From: Isoetes taiwanensis
Lineage: Eukaryota > Streptophyta > Lycopodiopsida > Isoetales > Isoetaceae
Direction of reading: 5' to 3'
Assembly (NCBI GenBank): GCA_021234155.1
Contig: JAJEKV010000016.1
Coordinates: 20,214,441 to 20,278,440 of the forward strand
DNA length: 64,000 nt
Shown here: one piece after another, positions 36,904 to 47,035 of the stretch
Layout: the number at the start of each line of letters is the position of its first letter
How positions within the stretch are numbered: the stretch's first letter is position 1
Notes under the pieces: model-generated
What the model saw: the letters and a program-made list of their open reading frames with translations, nothing else
What the model was told of the DNA's origin: nothing
Database searches by the model: none
Position numbers and translations under genes: made by a program

Positions 36904-37772
36904 TAGGGTGGATTTGATGTTGGATGTGGCCAGCTTTGGCACTAGATATGGAGGGACCATGGCCATTGCCCTTTGCCCTTTATTGCGGGTTTTGTGTCTA
37001 CGTTTATGATCTCTAACTACAATAAACGTGAATAGGTCATTCTATAATTATTCAATCATTATATCCACCAAAGGTTGCCTTGATTGTTAGCGACCATAAT
37101 GGTTGGAATAATTAAGAATACATTATTGTGTAATATCGCCCCTAATGGTTATGATTTTTTTTCTTCTCTCTTTTATAAAGGTATCAAATAACCCCCTCCC
37201 CCCCGGGGCGTGCATCAATCCTTTTCTATTCTTTTTTTTTTATCTTTCCTCGTATACGATGAGAGATGGATTTTATATGTATAGGTATGAGATATAAGGG
37301 GAGATTATAACCTCTCGTATGCTAACTAACCCCATTAATTAGCTCAATTTTCTTCTTTGCTATGACATGTTTTTTGTAGTGAGCATTTTATAAACAATAG
37401 TATCAAACCATGAAATCCACATTCAATCCTTGTATCAAGCATTTTATAAACAATAGTATCAAACCATGAAATACACATTAAATCCTTGTATCAAGCATCA
37501 GAGAAAGATCTATCATAAGGGTAGATGCATGTTATGGACGAAAATGGCCAAAGCTATAGCGATGGCAGGGTCTTTTGAACTTTCTTTGATTTAGTTTAAA
37601 TAAAAAAAAATTATTCTCCATATGGACTTCTGAGGGGAAGCAATGTTTGAGCAAATGCTCTTGAATGGATGCCGTAGCTGCGAAGAAAAGCAATCAGCGA
37701 GAAAATATTTTACAGGATCAAATTTCCTTTTTGTTTTTGGTACTCCCGTAACAATCAAATAGAAATGAAAAA
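36904..37772. other. Spacer between the Hint gene and its partial copy
   Basis: Includes the likely 3' UTR of the Hint gene (AATAAA at 37,021-37,026) and a ~58 bp tandem duplication near 37,377-37,500 (GCATTTTATAAACAATAGTA twice). No gene seen. Confidence 0.6.
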
Positions 37773-38172
37773 GCCTTAAAAGTCGTAACCTATCTTCTAT
37801 TTATTATGCCATTGAGCTCATGACTCTTCATTTTGTGACAATTATGGAAGGTATCCGTTGTTCCAGCTTATTATCTTTCATAATATTACCTATCTCATGG
37901 TGTTTGTAAAAAAATAGATGTGCATCAAGGTCTTAAAGATAAGTGTGCACAAGATATTAGGATCGGTGATACTATGTGGAATATGGAAAACTCATCCTTG
38001 GAAGTCATCGGTAAACTCTTGGCTTGAAAACATTGTTAAGTTGTTGCTGACATTGATAGTGTCATGTTCTTGCAGGCATATCTAGAGTGTGGAAGCAAGG
38101 GTTATATAATCCCCTCACAATGGATGGAACCATAATGGTGAATGATATCCTAGCATATGTGGTTCCTCGATC
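37773..38172 (+). pseudogene. Partial duplicate of the Hint-domain gene
   Basis: A near-identical copy of 36,374 to about 36,785: the end of exon 3, intron 3, exon 4 with CAQDIRIGDTMW, intron 4 and the start of exon 5. It lacks the promoter, signal peptide, proline-rich part and first Hint block. In the T-x-x-H motif the first Thr codon is now Met (ATG). Exon 5 breaks off after WFLDH-equivalent bases into a T run. Not functional as a Hint protein. Confidence 0.88.
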
Positions 38173-38267
38173 ATTTTTTTTTATATATAACAACCGATTC
38201 AATTGTTTTAGGGATATATGGTCTATGGTTTCAGGAATTGTTATTTTTACATCCATATCAAATCCCC

Positions 38268-38850
38268 CTGGAACCCCCTGTTATTTTGCTACATATTTAT
38301 ATAAATGTTGTTATATGCCAATTGTGAGATCATTTTGTGGCAGTTAGGCTATGCTTGCTCGCCTTTTTCTGACAAGAGCTTTACATTTTGTTGTTAGCTT
38401 AATATTACTAGTGCTAAGTTGCCCTAGAAACTATAGCCATTATGCTTGCTTGCAATTCTTTAGTAGGAACTTTATATTTGATTGTTAACAATGTATAATG
38501 GTACGAGTGCCAAGTTGTTGCCCTCATGCTTCAAAATCATGCACCCACAAATAAAGAATAGATTCAATTACACCTATGTGCTTCAATAAGGAGAAATGCC
38601 ACAAATAAGGAGATGTTAATATCTAGCATTATAACAGGGGGTTCCTTTTGTATTTTTGTACGCTTTTGCATATGGTTTTGCTATGATTTCATCGCGTATG
38701 CAATTAGATGTACTAATGCGTACATCTAGAGTGCGCATACGGGTGCACTAATTCTGGATTAATTTTATTGATATTTTCCAATGGTACCTCCACGATTTTC
38801 AAATCGTGGCATGCAAGACCTCGAGAGTTCTACTTTAGGGTTGGATTTTG
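38268..38850. repeat. Dispersed repeat with TAGCAAAATAACAGGGGG end, with inverted end
   Basis: At 38,268-38,300 the minus-strand sense reads TAGCAAAATAACAGGGGGTT; at about 38,627-38,653 the plus strand reads TAGCATTATAACAGGGGGTT. They face each other as ~22 bp inverted ends about 385 bp apart. The sequence after the second end, up to about 38,850, is shared with 45,598-45,745 and 52,213-52,440. Confidence 0.65.
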
Positions 38851-39583
38851 GAACTCCACTTTAGGGTTCTATTCGCGGTTGATCCGGAAGTTATGGCTAT
38901 GGCTTGAGGAGTTCGATGGCAATGGAGTGGCGGTTTTAGGGCTCCGGATTGTAGTTCACGCTTTAGGGATTTTAATGCATCCCACGCACCTTTGTCCACG
39001 GTTGTAGCATATGCAATAGTTTCGGAACTATATTTTCTGCGTTGGATATTTCGGACACCTTGCTTTTTGTTACGTGGTTTTACCGGGCGCATCATTATTT
39101 TTACTCGAGACATCCTCATCTTTACGTTGAGTAACTTTATCTTGTACAATACGTTGTTTACCTAGAGTAAAACACGTGGGTTTAGGGCCAAAGATCGGAT
39201 CGTCTTCTGGCTCCTTAGTTTCTCCGTATACTCACAACTGTTTGGGTGAATCCTCCGTGCGATTTTGACTCTTCTTCAAGGCTTTTGGAAGAATTGGCGA
39301 TTCAAAATTGAACGCGTTTCTCAATAGTGTCGATAGATTTGGAAGATTCCACAATATTAGCCTTTTCTTGCTCGACAATCTGCAAAGGAAATGAATTTGA
39401 AGTACGATGAGATAAAAATTTGAGGTGGATAGTAAGCAAGGGCTTTTATATTTGCCCTCTTCTAGCAAAAAGCATGTAACCGCAATGGCGTAGATTCACG
39501 CCATAATGTTTTGGCGAAGGGCGTGGCCGATGCTGCGGCGGGAGAACTTAACTTGTTCAAGAACCTCGGGTTTCTCCTTTTTC
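38851..39583. other. Unassigned region left of the palindrome
   Basis: No recognised gene. Minus-strand ORFs of 78 and 104 codons (39,232-39,468; 38,835-39,149) have exon-like composition but match nothing I know. Confidence 0.45.
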
Positions 39584-42500
39584 TAATCTTATTTTCTCTT
39601 GGATTGCAAGCTTCTCTTCCTCTTGTAGTGTTAAAAGCTTCGGCTTCGCTTTCTCCTCATCTCCAACTTGATTTTCTTCTCGACTTCATTTTCGAGCACA
39701 CTTCGTTGTTTTGCACTCTTTTCCTATTAAGGTAACCAATAGTTTCTTGTATTTGAGTATGTGCCATGTGCCTTTAAGTCGCGGACCCATGGATTTTACA
39801 TGGGCTTCAAAACTAGTCTGTTGTGGAAAATGTGGCATCTAGAAGAATGATATTTTTTTTGAAGATATAGCGAGCACTCTTGCTTTTGTTCCAGCTTGAT
39901 GGTAGGAAGCTACCGGGGCAAAATAAAGGCACAACTTAGATATGGCTAAGTAAAACTTTATACGCTACCATGTTGGTCGACAAAATGCTCTCATAGATCA
40001 GATATGGTATGCAATTTTGGTATCGAGGTCATGGCGTCGATTCGACTTGGAAGCATTTCCATATGTTGTTTTAGATGGAACAAAACATTCATAGATGAGG
40101 TACACAAATTTCTTGAATGTTATGTATTTCAAATCGATTATTTTTTGAACCAAACAATTGTTGTATCCATTTTGCGGTTTCAAATGCACACTTTCAAATG
40201 CACACGGGCAGCTAATCTCTTCATCCGTAGAGTCCTAGAGTGATTTCATTTGCCTTGATCTAGCTTTTATTTAATACTTTCATCAAGTGGATTGAATTGC
40301 TTTAAATTGGACCACAGGAGATGCTATAGTATACCTATTGTTAGCAAAATCGCTATGCTCTGACCGGGGGCATGCGGTAATAGATGTTAGCAAATCGCTA
40401 TGCTACAGCGGGCATGTTAGTAATAGATGCAGGCCATGCGAGTAATAAATGCAATGTAATTGAGGGATGCTATAAATTAATAAGGTTTCATGCATAAACA
40501 TTTTCATGAATAGATGTTAAATGCTCTAGGTATTTCGTGCATAGAGATTTTCATGAATACTATGCTAAAATTTTATTGGCTTTGGCATCTTGTGCTAGAT
40601 ATTGAAATCTAATTATGACTTTGGTTTCTTGTGTTGCATTAGAATCCTGTAGGTACATATTTTATGAATGTGGTCATAAATATATTTTATGCTTAAGCTA
40701 CCAACGAAACATTTAAGCTTCTCACCATGTGTTCTTATGCCATTCCTTAGTCAAGTTGCAACTAAATCAAAGTTTCCTTTCAACTATGTTTTAATCACTT
40801 AAGTTACTCCAGGTTCGATTCTCGGAGATCTTTACTGCTTGTATGATATTTGTAAATGTGTATAAGAGGTGCTTGTATCATACTGTAAATGTGTTCAAGA
40901 GGTCCTAGGATACAAACCATGTTGTGTATGCCAACGACTTGGTTTATAATAAGCAACCAAGACCCAATTTTTTTTTAAAATAAATACAGTTCATTACATT
41001 CAAACCCTTCGGTTTGTTGAAGGACCCGAAGGGGCCAAAAATTTTTAGGTATAACACAAACCATTACATTCCACACTTAAAAATAAAATTCCCCCTTAAA
41101 CCCCCTTTGGTTTGGGTGCATATTCACACGGGGGGTGACGTAGGGCAGCGAGAGCCCATAAAATCATATTATACATGTACAAAATCAACATCATATAGTA
41201 TATGGCCTCAAATCTTATAGTATTTTACAAACTGTGTTATACAGTATACCAAAACTTGTACATGTATACCCCATAAATGAGGATCTCTATGTACGGGCTA
41301 GATCGAGGAATAAAGGGCATATATGCTTATCCAAATGCAGCTCGATGCCCTGAGTCACCCCGTGCGGTGAATATGCACCCAAACCAAAGGGGTTTAAGGG
41401 GAATTTTATTTTTAAGTGTGGAATGTAATGGTTTGTGTTATACCTAAAATTTTGGCCCCTTCGGTCCTTCAACAAACCAAGGGTTTGAATGTAATGAATC
41501 AGATTTATTTTAAAAAAAAATTGGGTCTTGTTGCTTATTATAAACCAAGTCGTTGGTATACACAACATGGTTTGTATCCTAGGACCTCTTGAACACATTT
41601 AAGATGATACAAGCACCTCTTTATACACATTTACAAATATCATACAAGCAAGAAAGATCTCCAGAATCGAACCTCGAGTAACTTAAGTGATTAAAACATA
41701 GTTGAAAGGAAACTTTGATTTAGTTGCAACTTGACTAAGGAATGGCATAAGAACACATGGTGAGAAGCTTAAATGTTTCGTTGGTAGCTTAAGCATAAAA
41801 TATATTTATGACCACATTCATAAAATATGTACCTACTGTGATTCTAATGCAACACAAGAAACCAAAGTCATAATTAGATTTCAATATCTAGCACAAGATG
41901 CCAAAGCCAATAAAATTTTAGCATAGTATTCATGAAAATCTCTATGCACGAAATACCTAGAGCATTTAACATCTATTCATGAAAATGTTTATGCATGAAA
42001 CCTTATTAATTTACAAAGATCCCTCAATTACATTGCATTTATTACTCGCATGGCTCGTGATCTATTACTAACATGCCCCTGCCAGAAGCATAGCGATTTG
42101 CTAACATCTATTCTTGGCATGCCCCGGCCAGAAAGCATAGCGATTTGCTAACAATAGGTATACTATAGCATCTCCAGGGTCCAATTTAAAGCAATTCAAT
42201 CCACTTGATGAAAGTATTAAATAAAAGCTAGATCAAGGCAAATGAAATCACTCTAGGACTCTGCCTGGATGAAGAGATTAGTCATCGTGTGCATTTGAAA
42301 GTGTGCATTTGAAACTGCAAATGGATACAACAATTGTTTGGTTCAAAAAATAATCGATTTGAAATACATAACAACATTCAAGAAATTTGTGTACCTCATC
42401 TATGAATGTTTTTGTTCCATCTAAAACAACATATGGAAATGCTTCCAAGTCGTGAATCGTGACGCCATGACCCTCGGATACCAAAAATTGCATACCATAT

Positions 42501-42920
42501 CCTGCAGATCTATGAGAGCATTTTGCTGACTCAACATGGTAGCAGAAGCGCCTTTTTACTTAGCCATATCTAAGTTGTGCCTTATTTTGCCCCGAAGTAG
42601 CTTCCCAGTCACTGTTTCTCGTCCCAAGAGTGCCTGCTACATCTTCAAAAGTATCATTCTTCTAGATGCCACATTTTTCCACAACAGACTAGTTTTGAAG
42701 CAGATGTGTTTTCATGGGTCTGCACTTCTATACACATGGCACATACTCAAATACAAGAAAGTATTGGTTACCTTAATAGGAAAGGAGTGCAAAACAACGA
42801 AGTGTGCGTGAAAATGAAGCTGAGAAGAAAATCAAGTTGGAGATGAGGAGAAAGCGAGAAGCTGAGCTTTTAACACTACAAGAGGAAGAGAAGCTTGCAA
42901 TCCAAGAGAAAATAAGATTA
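39584..42920. repeat. 3.3 kb palindrome with MITE at its centre
   Basis: The left arm (39,584 to about 41,150) and right arm (about 41,335-42,920) are reverse complements over ~1.55 kb, nearly identical except at CAG/CTG-type sites. For example CTTCTCGACTTC on the left against CTTCTCAGCTTC on the right arm's complement. The ~185 bp spacer is the inside of a foldback MITE whose own terminal repeats form the innermost part of the arms. Outer limits are sharp at TAATCTTATTTTCTCTTGG on both sides. Confidence 0.92.
41088..41404. mobile_element. Foldback MITE, family 1, copy A (palindrome centre)
   Basis: Terminal inverted repeats ATTCCCCCTTAAACCCCC and GGTTTGGGTGCATATTCAC, with an AT-rich core holding ATAGTAT and CTTATAGTATTTT stretches shared with copies B and C. 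No coding capacity. Confidence 0.85.
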
Positions 42921-42930
42921 CAAATAAGTA
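42780..42930 (+). pseudogene. Coiled-coil exon fragment (right arm of the palindrome)
   Basis: From a TTAATAG acceptor the plus strand stays open with a strongly charged Lys/Glu heptad-like sequence: ENEAEKKIKLEMRRKREAEL and EEEKLAIQEKIRLQ, up to a GTTTGA boundary. It is probably one exon of a coiled-coil protein; I cannot name the gene and see no neighbouring exons that join it. The reverse copy in the left arm (39,584-39,722, minus strand) is disrupted at CAG-type sites. Confidence 0.5.
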
Positions 42931-45597
42931 AGGTTTGACAAATTTAAATGCCATAACATGCAACCCATAAAGGCATTGTACCATAGTTTGTCACAAATCT
43001 ATTGTTTAAATTTGGTTTTTCCGGCAAGTGGGAAACTTTTTGGATTTTTTTTTCTGGTTAATTTTTAAAGGTTGTGGAGTTTTCTGAGATGGAAATTTTT
43101 TCCGATTGTCTAAAAATCGACAAGTTTCTTTCGCCATGATTTTGATGAGAGATATTTGGTTGATAAAAATGGGGCATAGAGGTTTCATGCCCATGCGTAT
43201 ATGCGTCTGGCGGCATCTCCAAGTGCATCCGAAATTACATGCAGATGTATTACTTTCAATAATCTGTAGTTTCTCAGCTCTTGCCAGAATATGAACTTGC
43301 AAATACGTATTTGAAACAACTGATTAAGGAAAACTGATTTGCGCCGTTGGTGAGTTTGCTCTGGTTTTATAGCAAAGGCTTGATCTTACATTATCTTCTT
43401 CTTCTTTGATTGATTGATATCATCGAATCTATAAGCTATGGCCAATAAAATAGCTCACAACAACAAGAGTTACATCGGCTTCCAGGTTAACTAATGGCAT
43501 TTCCTTCTTCTGCCACGACTGTATGTTTTTTAGGGTTTCCTTCTATGTTTTTCTTGAAGAGTCATGCATAGCCTTTGGATTTAAAAATTCTTTTTGTGCA
43601 CAGATTACGTCTTCTTTGTTGATTGTTCTGTGGCACGGCAAGAGAGGTGTCTCTGCAATCATTAAACTCCTGGGTTTCAACCTTGATGTGCAGATGAAAT
43701 GAAAGGTACTGCATTTGGCCCATTTTCAATCCGGTACTTGATCTGGATTCGAAAGGTATATTTGATTAAGTAAGCTGCTCATGTCGTTCCAGCAAAATAA
43801 TTTATTGATTAAGCTCGATTTTACTGTAGGAACGGTGAATGCTGGGTTTTGGGCAATGTTCTTGAATTGTATAGGCTAGGCACGATTCTTTGCTATATCT
43901 TCTTCGAAAGATTTCGTAGCTTTCCAAGGTGAAGCTTCTAGCAAATAGCAATAAATAGTGCCAGATTTTCTACATCGAAGGTTGACAGAAACTTAGCCAG
44001 CATATTGGGATTGGCAAGCATGAAGGTCGTTCAGAATCTTGAGCTTAGAAAGTCCATTATTGTAGGCTATGTGAAGCACAAAGCTTGCAGAAGGAAGGAG
44101 GCAGAAGCAGGAAGTAAGTCGGTATGTTCTTTTTCTCTTCCACCATTGTAACTTAATATTCTTTTCTGTACTTAAGAAGAGACAAATATCAGTGTTAAAG
44201 GGAAATATTGGAGGAATTATCTAAATTTTTATGTCTATTCTTTTCTCTTTAATCAACAAGAGAGAATATCAGTGGTAAGGAGTAATTAAGCAAAGAATAT
44301 AAAGGAACTGGATGCTAGGATTGTATGTAGATGGGATCGCTTTGGGGCAATCATGATTGTGGATTTGCAATATTGCATCAAATTAATCAACTCATATGAT
44401 ATGGTACTACATCTTGACAGTTTATACAGCATATACAAAGCATTCTTTAAGTTCCATGGTGATTGTTTTGGTGGAGCCAAAGATTTGTGCATTTTACATC
44501 GTTGCAACAACCTTACCCATTTAAGCTATTAGAGACGAGCTGGGACGACAGCCATCAGCATGTAAGTTCCTTCTATGATTTATTTTCTGCTGTTTTAAAC
44601 TTTGAATTTGTAGTTTATTTTCTCCCTCATTTGTGCATTTTTAGTTGGGGTAATGCGAACCCATTTGGCACCCTCTAATTTAATATGGTGCTTCTAGCGT
44701 TCATTAATTCTTTGATGCCATCATTTTGGATTGGGATTTCCACATATGGAAAACAATATTCTCTATTTTAACACTCATGTTTTTAGGCATAGGTAACTTG
44801 GTAAAAGATTAATACATTATTATGCTCTATTCTCATTTGATGGTTTTATTCGCACGAGGATGTTTATGTTGGGAGAGCATCTAGGTAGAGTTTTCCTCCA
44901 TACCCTCTATTTTCAAATTCATTTTGCCATTTGAATTTGAAGCATGTGTGTGTGGCAGCATGTTATAGAGGTGGAGATGTCACATAGTTTATTGTGGGGT
45001 ATATGGGCATGCAACACTTGCAAATGAAGCTCATAATTAATCATCTATTATTGCCACATAGCATATCACCATTACACGTGGATTTGAAAGCATCCATATC
45101 AGTAATGAATTATCTGTGTCATCACGACCGCCTAGAAAATACCTGGTAAGAATGATAAGAAGATGCCTGGCAGTTGCAAATATGCGATTCTCTATTAGAA
45201 AAGATAAGTTCCGTTGGTTGATTTACTTTGAGTCATTACTTGCATGTTATGTTGCTTTATTTTGAGTCATTATCTTTCTCTACTCTCTGTTTCTTTCTGT
45301 AAAGCTTATTTTGCAGGCACCAACACAGCAAATGGGAATATATACTCCTTTTGTGTTAAGACTGCACATGCAGAAATAGGATTACGGAAACTTATGCCAT
45401 ATCAATCTTGGCTCTCTTAAGTTTTTGTTCTTTTCTCTATGGTTCTTTTTGCAAGTTGTTGCTACTCGGGGAAACGACTACATCTTTTGCTGCCTTTTGG
45501 AGGTGCTTTATGTTCAGCTATGGTTAGATCTACACTCTGATAATGATTAGCTATTGCAAATATGTTTTGATAAGTACATTTTTAGGTCTAAGGCATG
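42931..45597. other. Gene-poor region
   Basis: No recognised complete gene. A possible exon lies near 44,035-44,120 (LELRKSIIVGYVKHKACRRK, followed by GGTATGT), but nothing upstream or downstream joins it convincingly. Long T/A-rich stretches look intronic. Confidence 0.5.
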
Positions 45598-45745
45598 AAT
45601 ATGTAGCATAATAACAGGGGGTTTTCTTTGTGTTTTTGTACGCTTTTCACTAAGGTTTTCCTATGATTTCGTGATGTATTCAAATGGATGTACTAATGCG
45701 CATACATCCAGAGTGCACCATTTCGAGCCATTGATTTTAGCCTTT
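45598..45745 (+). repeat. Dispersed repeat (AACAGGGGG family), copy 2
   Basis: Shares TAGCATAATAACAGGGGGTT, TTTTTGTACGCTTTT and ATGTACTAATGCGCATACAT with the copies at about 38,627 and 52,213. Non-coding. Confidence 0.75.
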
Positions 45746-45756
45746 TTTTTTTTTCC

Positions 45757-45930
45757 AATGGTCAACAACCAATGGCTCACAACAAAAGCCCTTTTTTGTG
45801 CGTGTGGGTGCATAATGGTCAACAACCAATGGCTCACAACAAAAGCTTTTTTGTGTGTGTGGTGCATAATGGTCAACAACCAATGGCTCACAACAAAAGT
45901 CCTCTTTTTTGTGTGTGTGGTGCATAATGG
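45757..45930. repeat. Minisatellite, three ~56 bp units
   Basis: AATGGTCAACAACCAATGGC recurs at 45,757, 45,814 and 45,868, with a partial fourth start at 45,926. Units contain TTTTTTGTGTGTGTGG. The ~100-codon ORFs on both strands here only reflect the repeat. Confidence 0.93.
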
Positions 45931-45945
45931 GCACATGAAGGGCGC

Positions 45946-46560
45946 ATGTAGTGCGGTTTCCCTTCCTAAGCAACACATTTCTTATCATAACTTTTGATCC
46001 GAGCCCTGTTTGAGATGATTTTTATTATGTTGGAAAGCTCTCTCCGAGATCTTTTGATAGTGTATGATATGGATATGTTTGGTTAAGTTATCTATGCTAA
46101 AACAGCAATTTTCCGGCCGGGTTTGGTAGGCTTTTTACATCCTACGGTGATTAATCTGAGGATTGTGCTATTGGATATTGTTTTATGGCTCATTCAATGA
46201 AGCTAAAAAAAAAAAAAAAAAATTACCATGCATTTTTAGATTTTGAGGCTTCTAGATCCTTGTGCTAACAAGCGTAAAAAGTTTCCCACTTTGGTTTCTC
46301 ACCACAAGAATCCATGGAGGCCAAAGGTTCTTTGTTAACTTCCAGGTTGCAAAATGTTTGTGTATGGGTGTTGCAAACTTTATGACTTTCTTAATAATGG
46401 GATCAATCGCTCTATCTTTATGGTAACTTTTACTTATGTTCTATTTGTTTTATTGTGATGAAATTCAAAAGCTACTGTGTGATGAAAGCCTCAAACGAAA
46501 TCTAGTTTTTTTCGGTTTGAATTCTAAAATTTTTGTCTCCCGGGGGGGGGGGGTCATGGG
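45946..46560. other. Non-coding stretch with poly(A) and poly(G) runs
   Basis: Contains an A run at about 46,206-46,222, possibly the tail of a retroposed sequence, and a G run near 46,543-46,553. No gene recognised. Confidence 0.5.
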
Positions 46561-47035
46561 CGTCCTTAAGGCCCGAAGAAGGCCAAAAAAATTTTTTGCA
46601 ACACAAACCATTAACATCCAACATATAAAAAATTAAACCCCCAACACATAACAACCATTGACATTAACAACCAACACATAACTACCATTGACATTAATTA
46701 ACACAACCATTTGGTCCAACACATTTAAAAAAAAATTCCCCTTAAACCCCCTTTGGTTTGGGTGCATATTCACACGGGTGACGTGAGGGCAGAGCGAGAG
46801 CCCTCATAATTGTATTTTGCACGTATGAAATCAACACCATATAGTATTCTGCTTGAAATCTTATAGTATTTTGCGAATCTTGTTATACAGTATAGCAAAT
46901 TTTGTACTTGCATACCCCACAAACGAGGAACTTTACGTACGGTGTAGATTAAGGAATAAGGGGTGAATATGCCTATCCAACAGCTCTCGTTGCCCGGAGT
47001 CACCCCCCGTGTGAATATGCACCCCCCGTGTGAAT
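46561..47035. mobile_element. Foldback MITE, family 1, copy B (right end truncated)
   Basis: Core from about 46,735: ATTCCCCTTAAACCCCCTTT and GGTTTGGGTGCATATTCAC, the same AT-rich centre, and a right end degraded to a doubled GTGTGAATATGCACCC. A left extension (CCAAAAAAATTTT, ACACAAACCATT) is also seen left of copies A and C, plus a local CAACACATAAC duplication. Confidence 0.8.

Noticed and set aside
45661-45997. ORFs of 83-108 codons on both strands
   Set aside because: They are produced by the 56-bp minisatellite and have no independent support.
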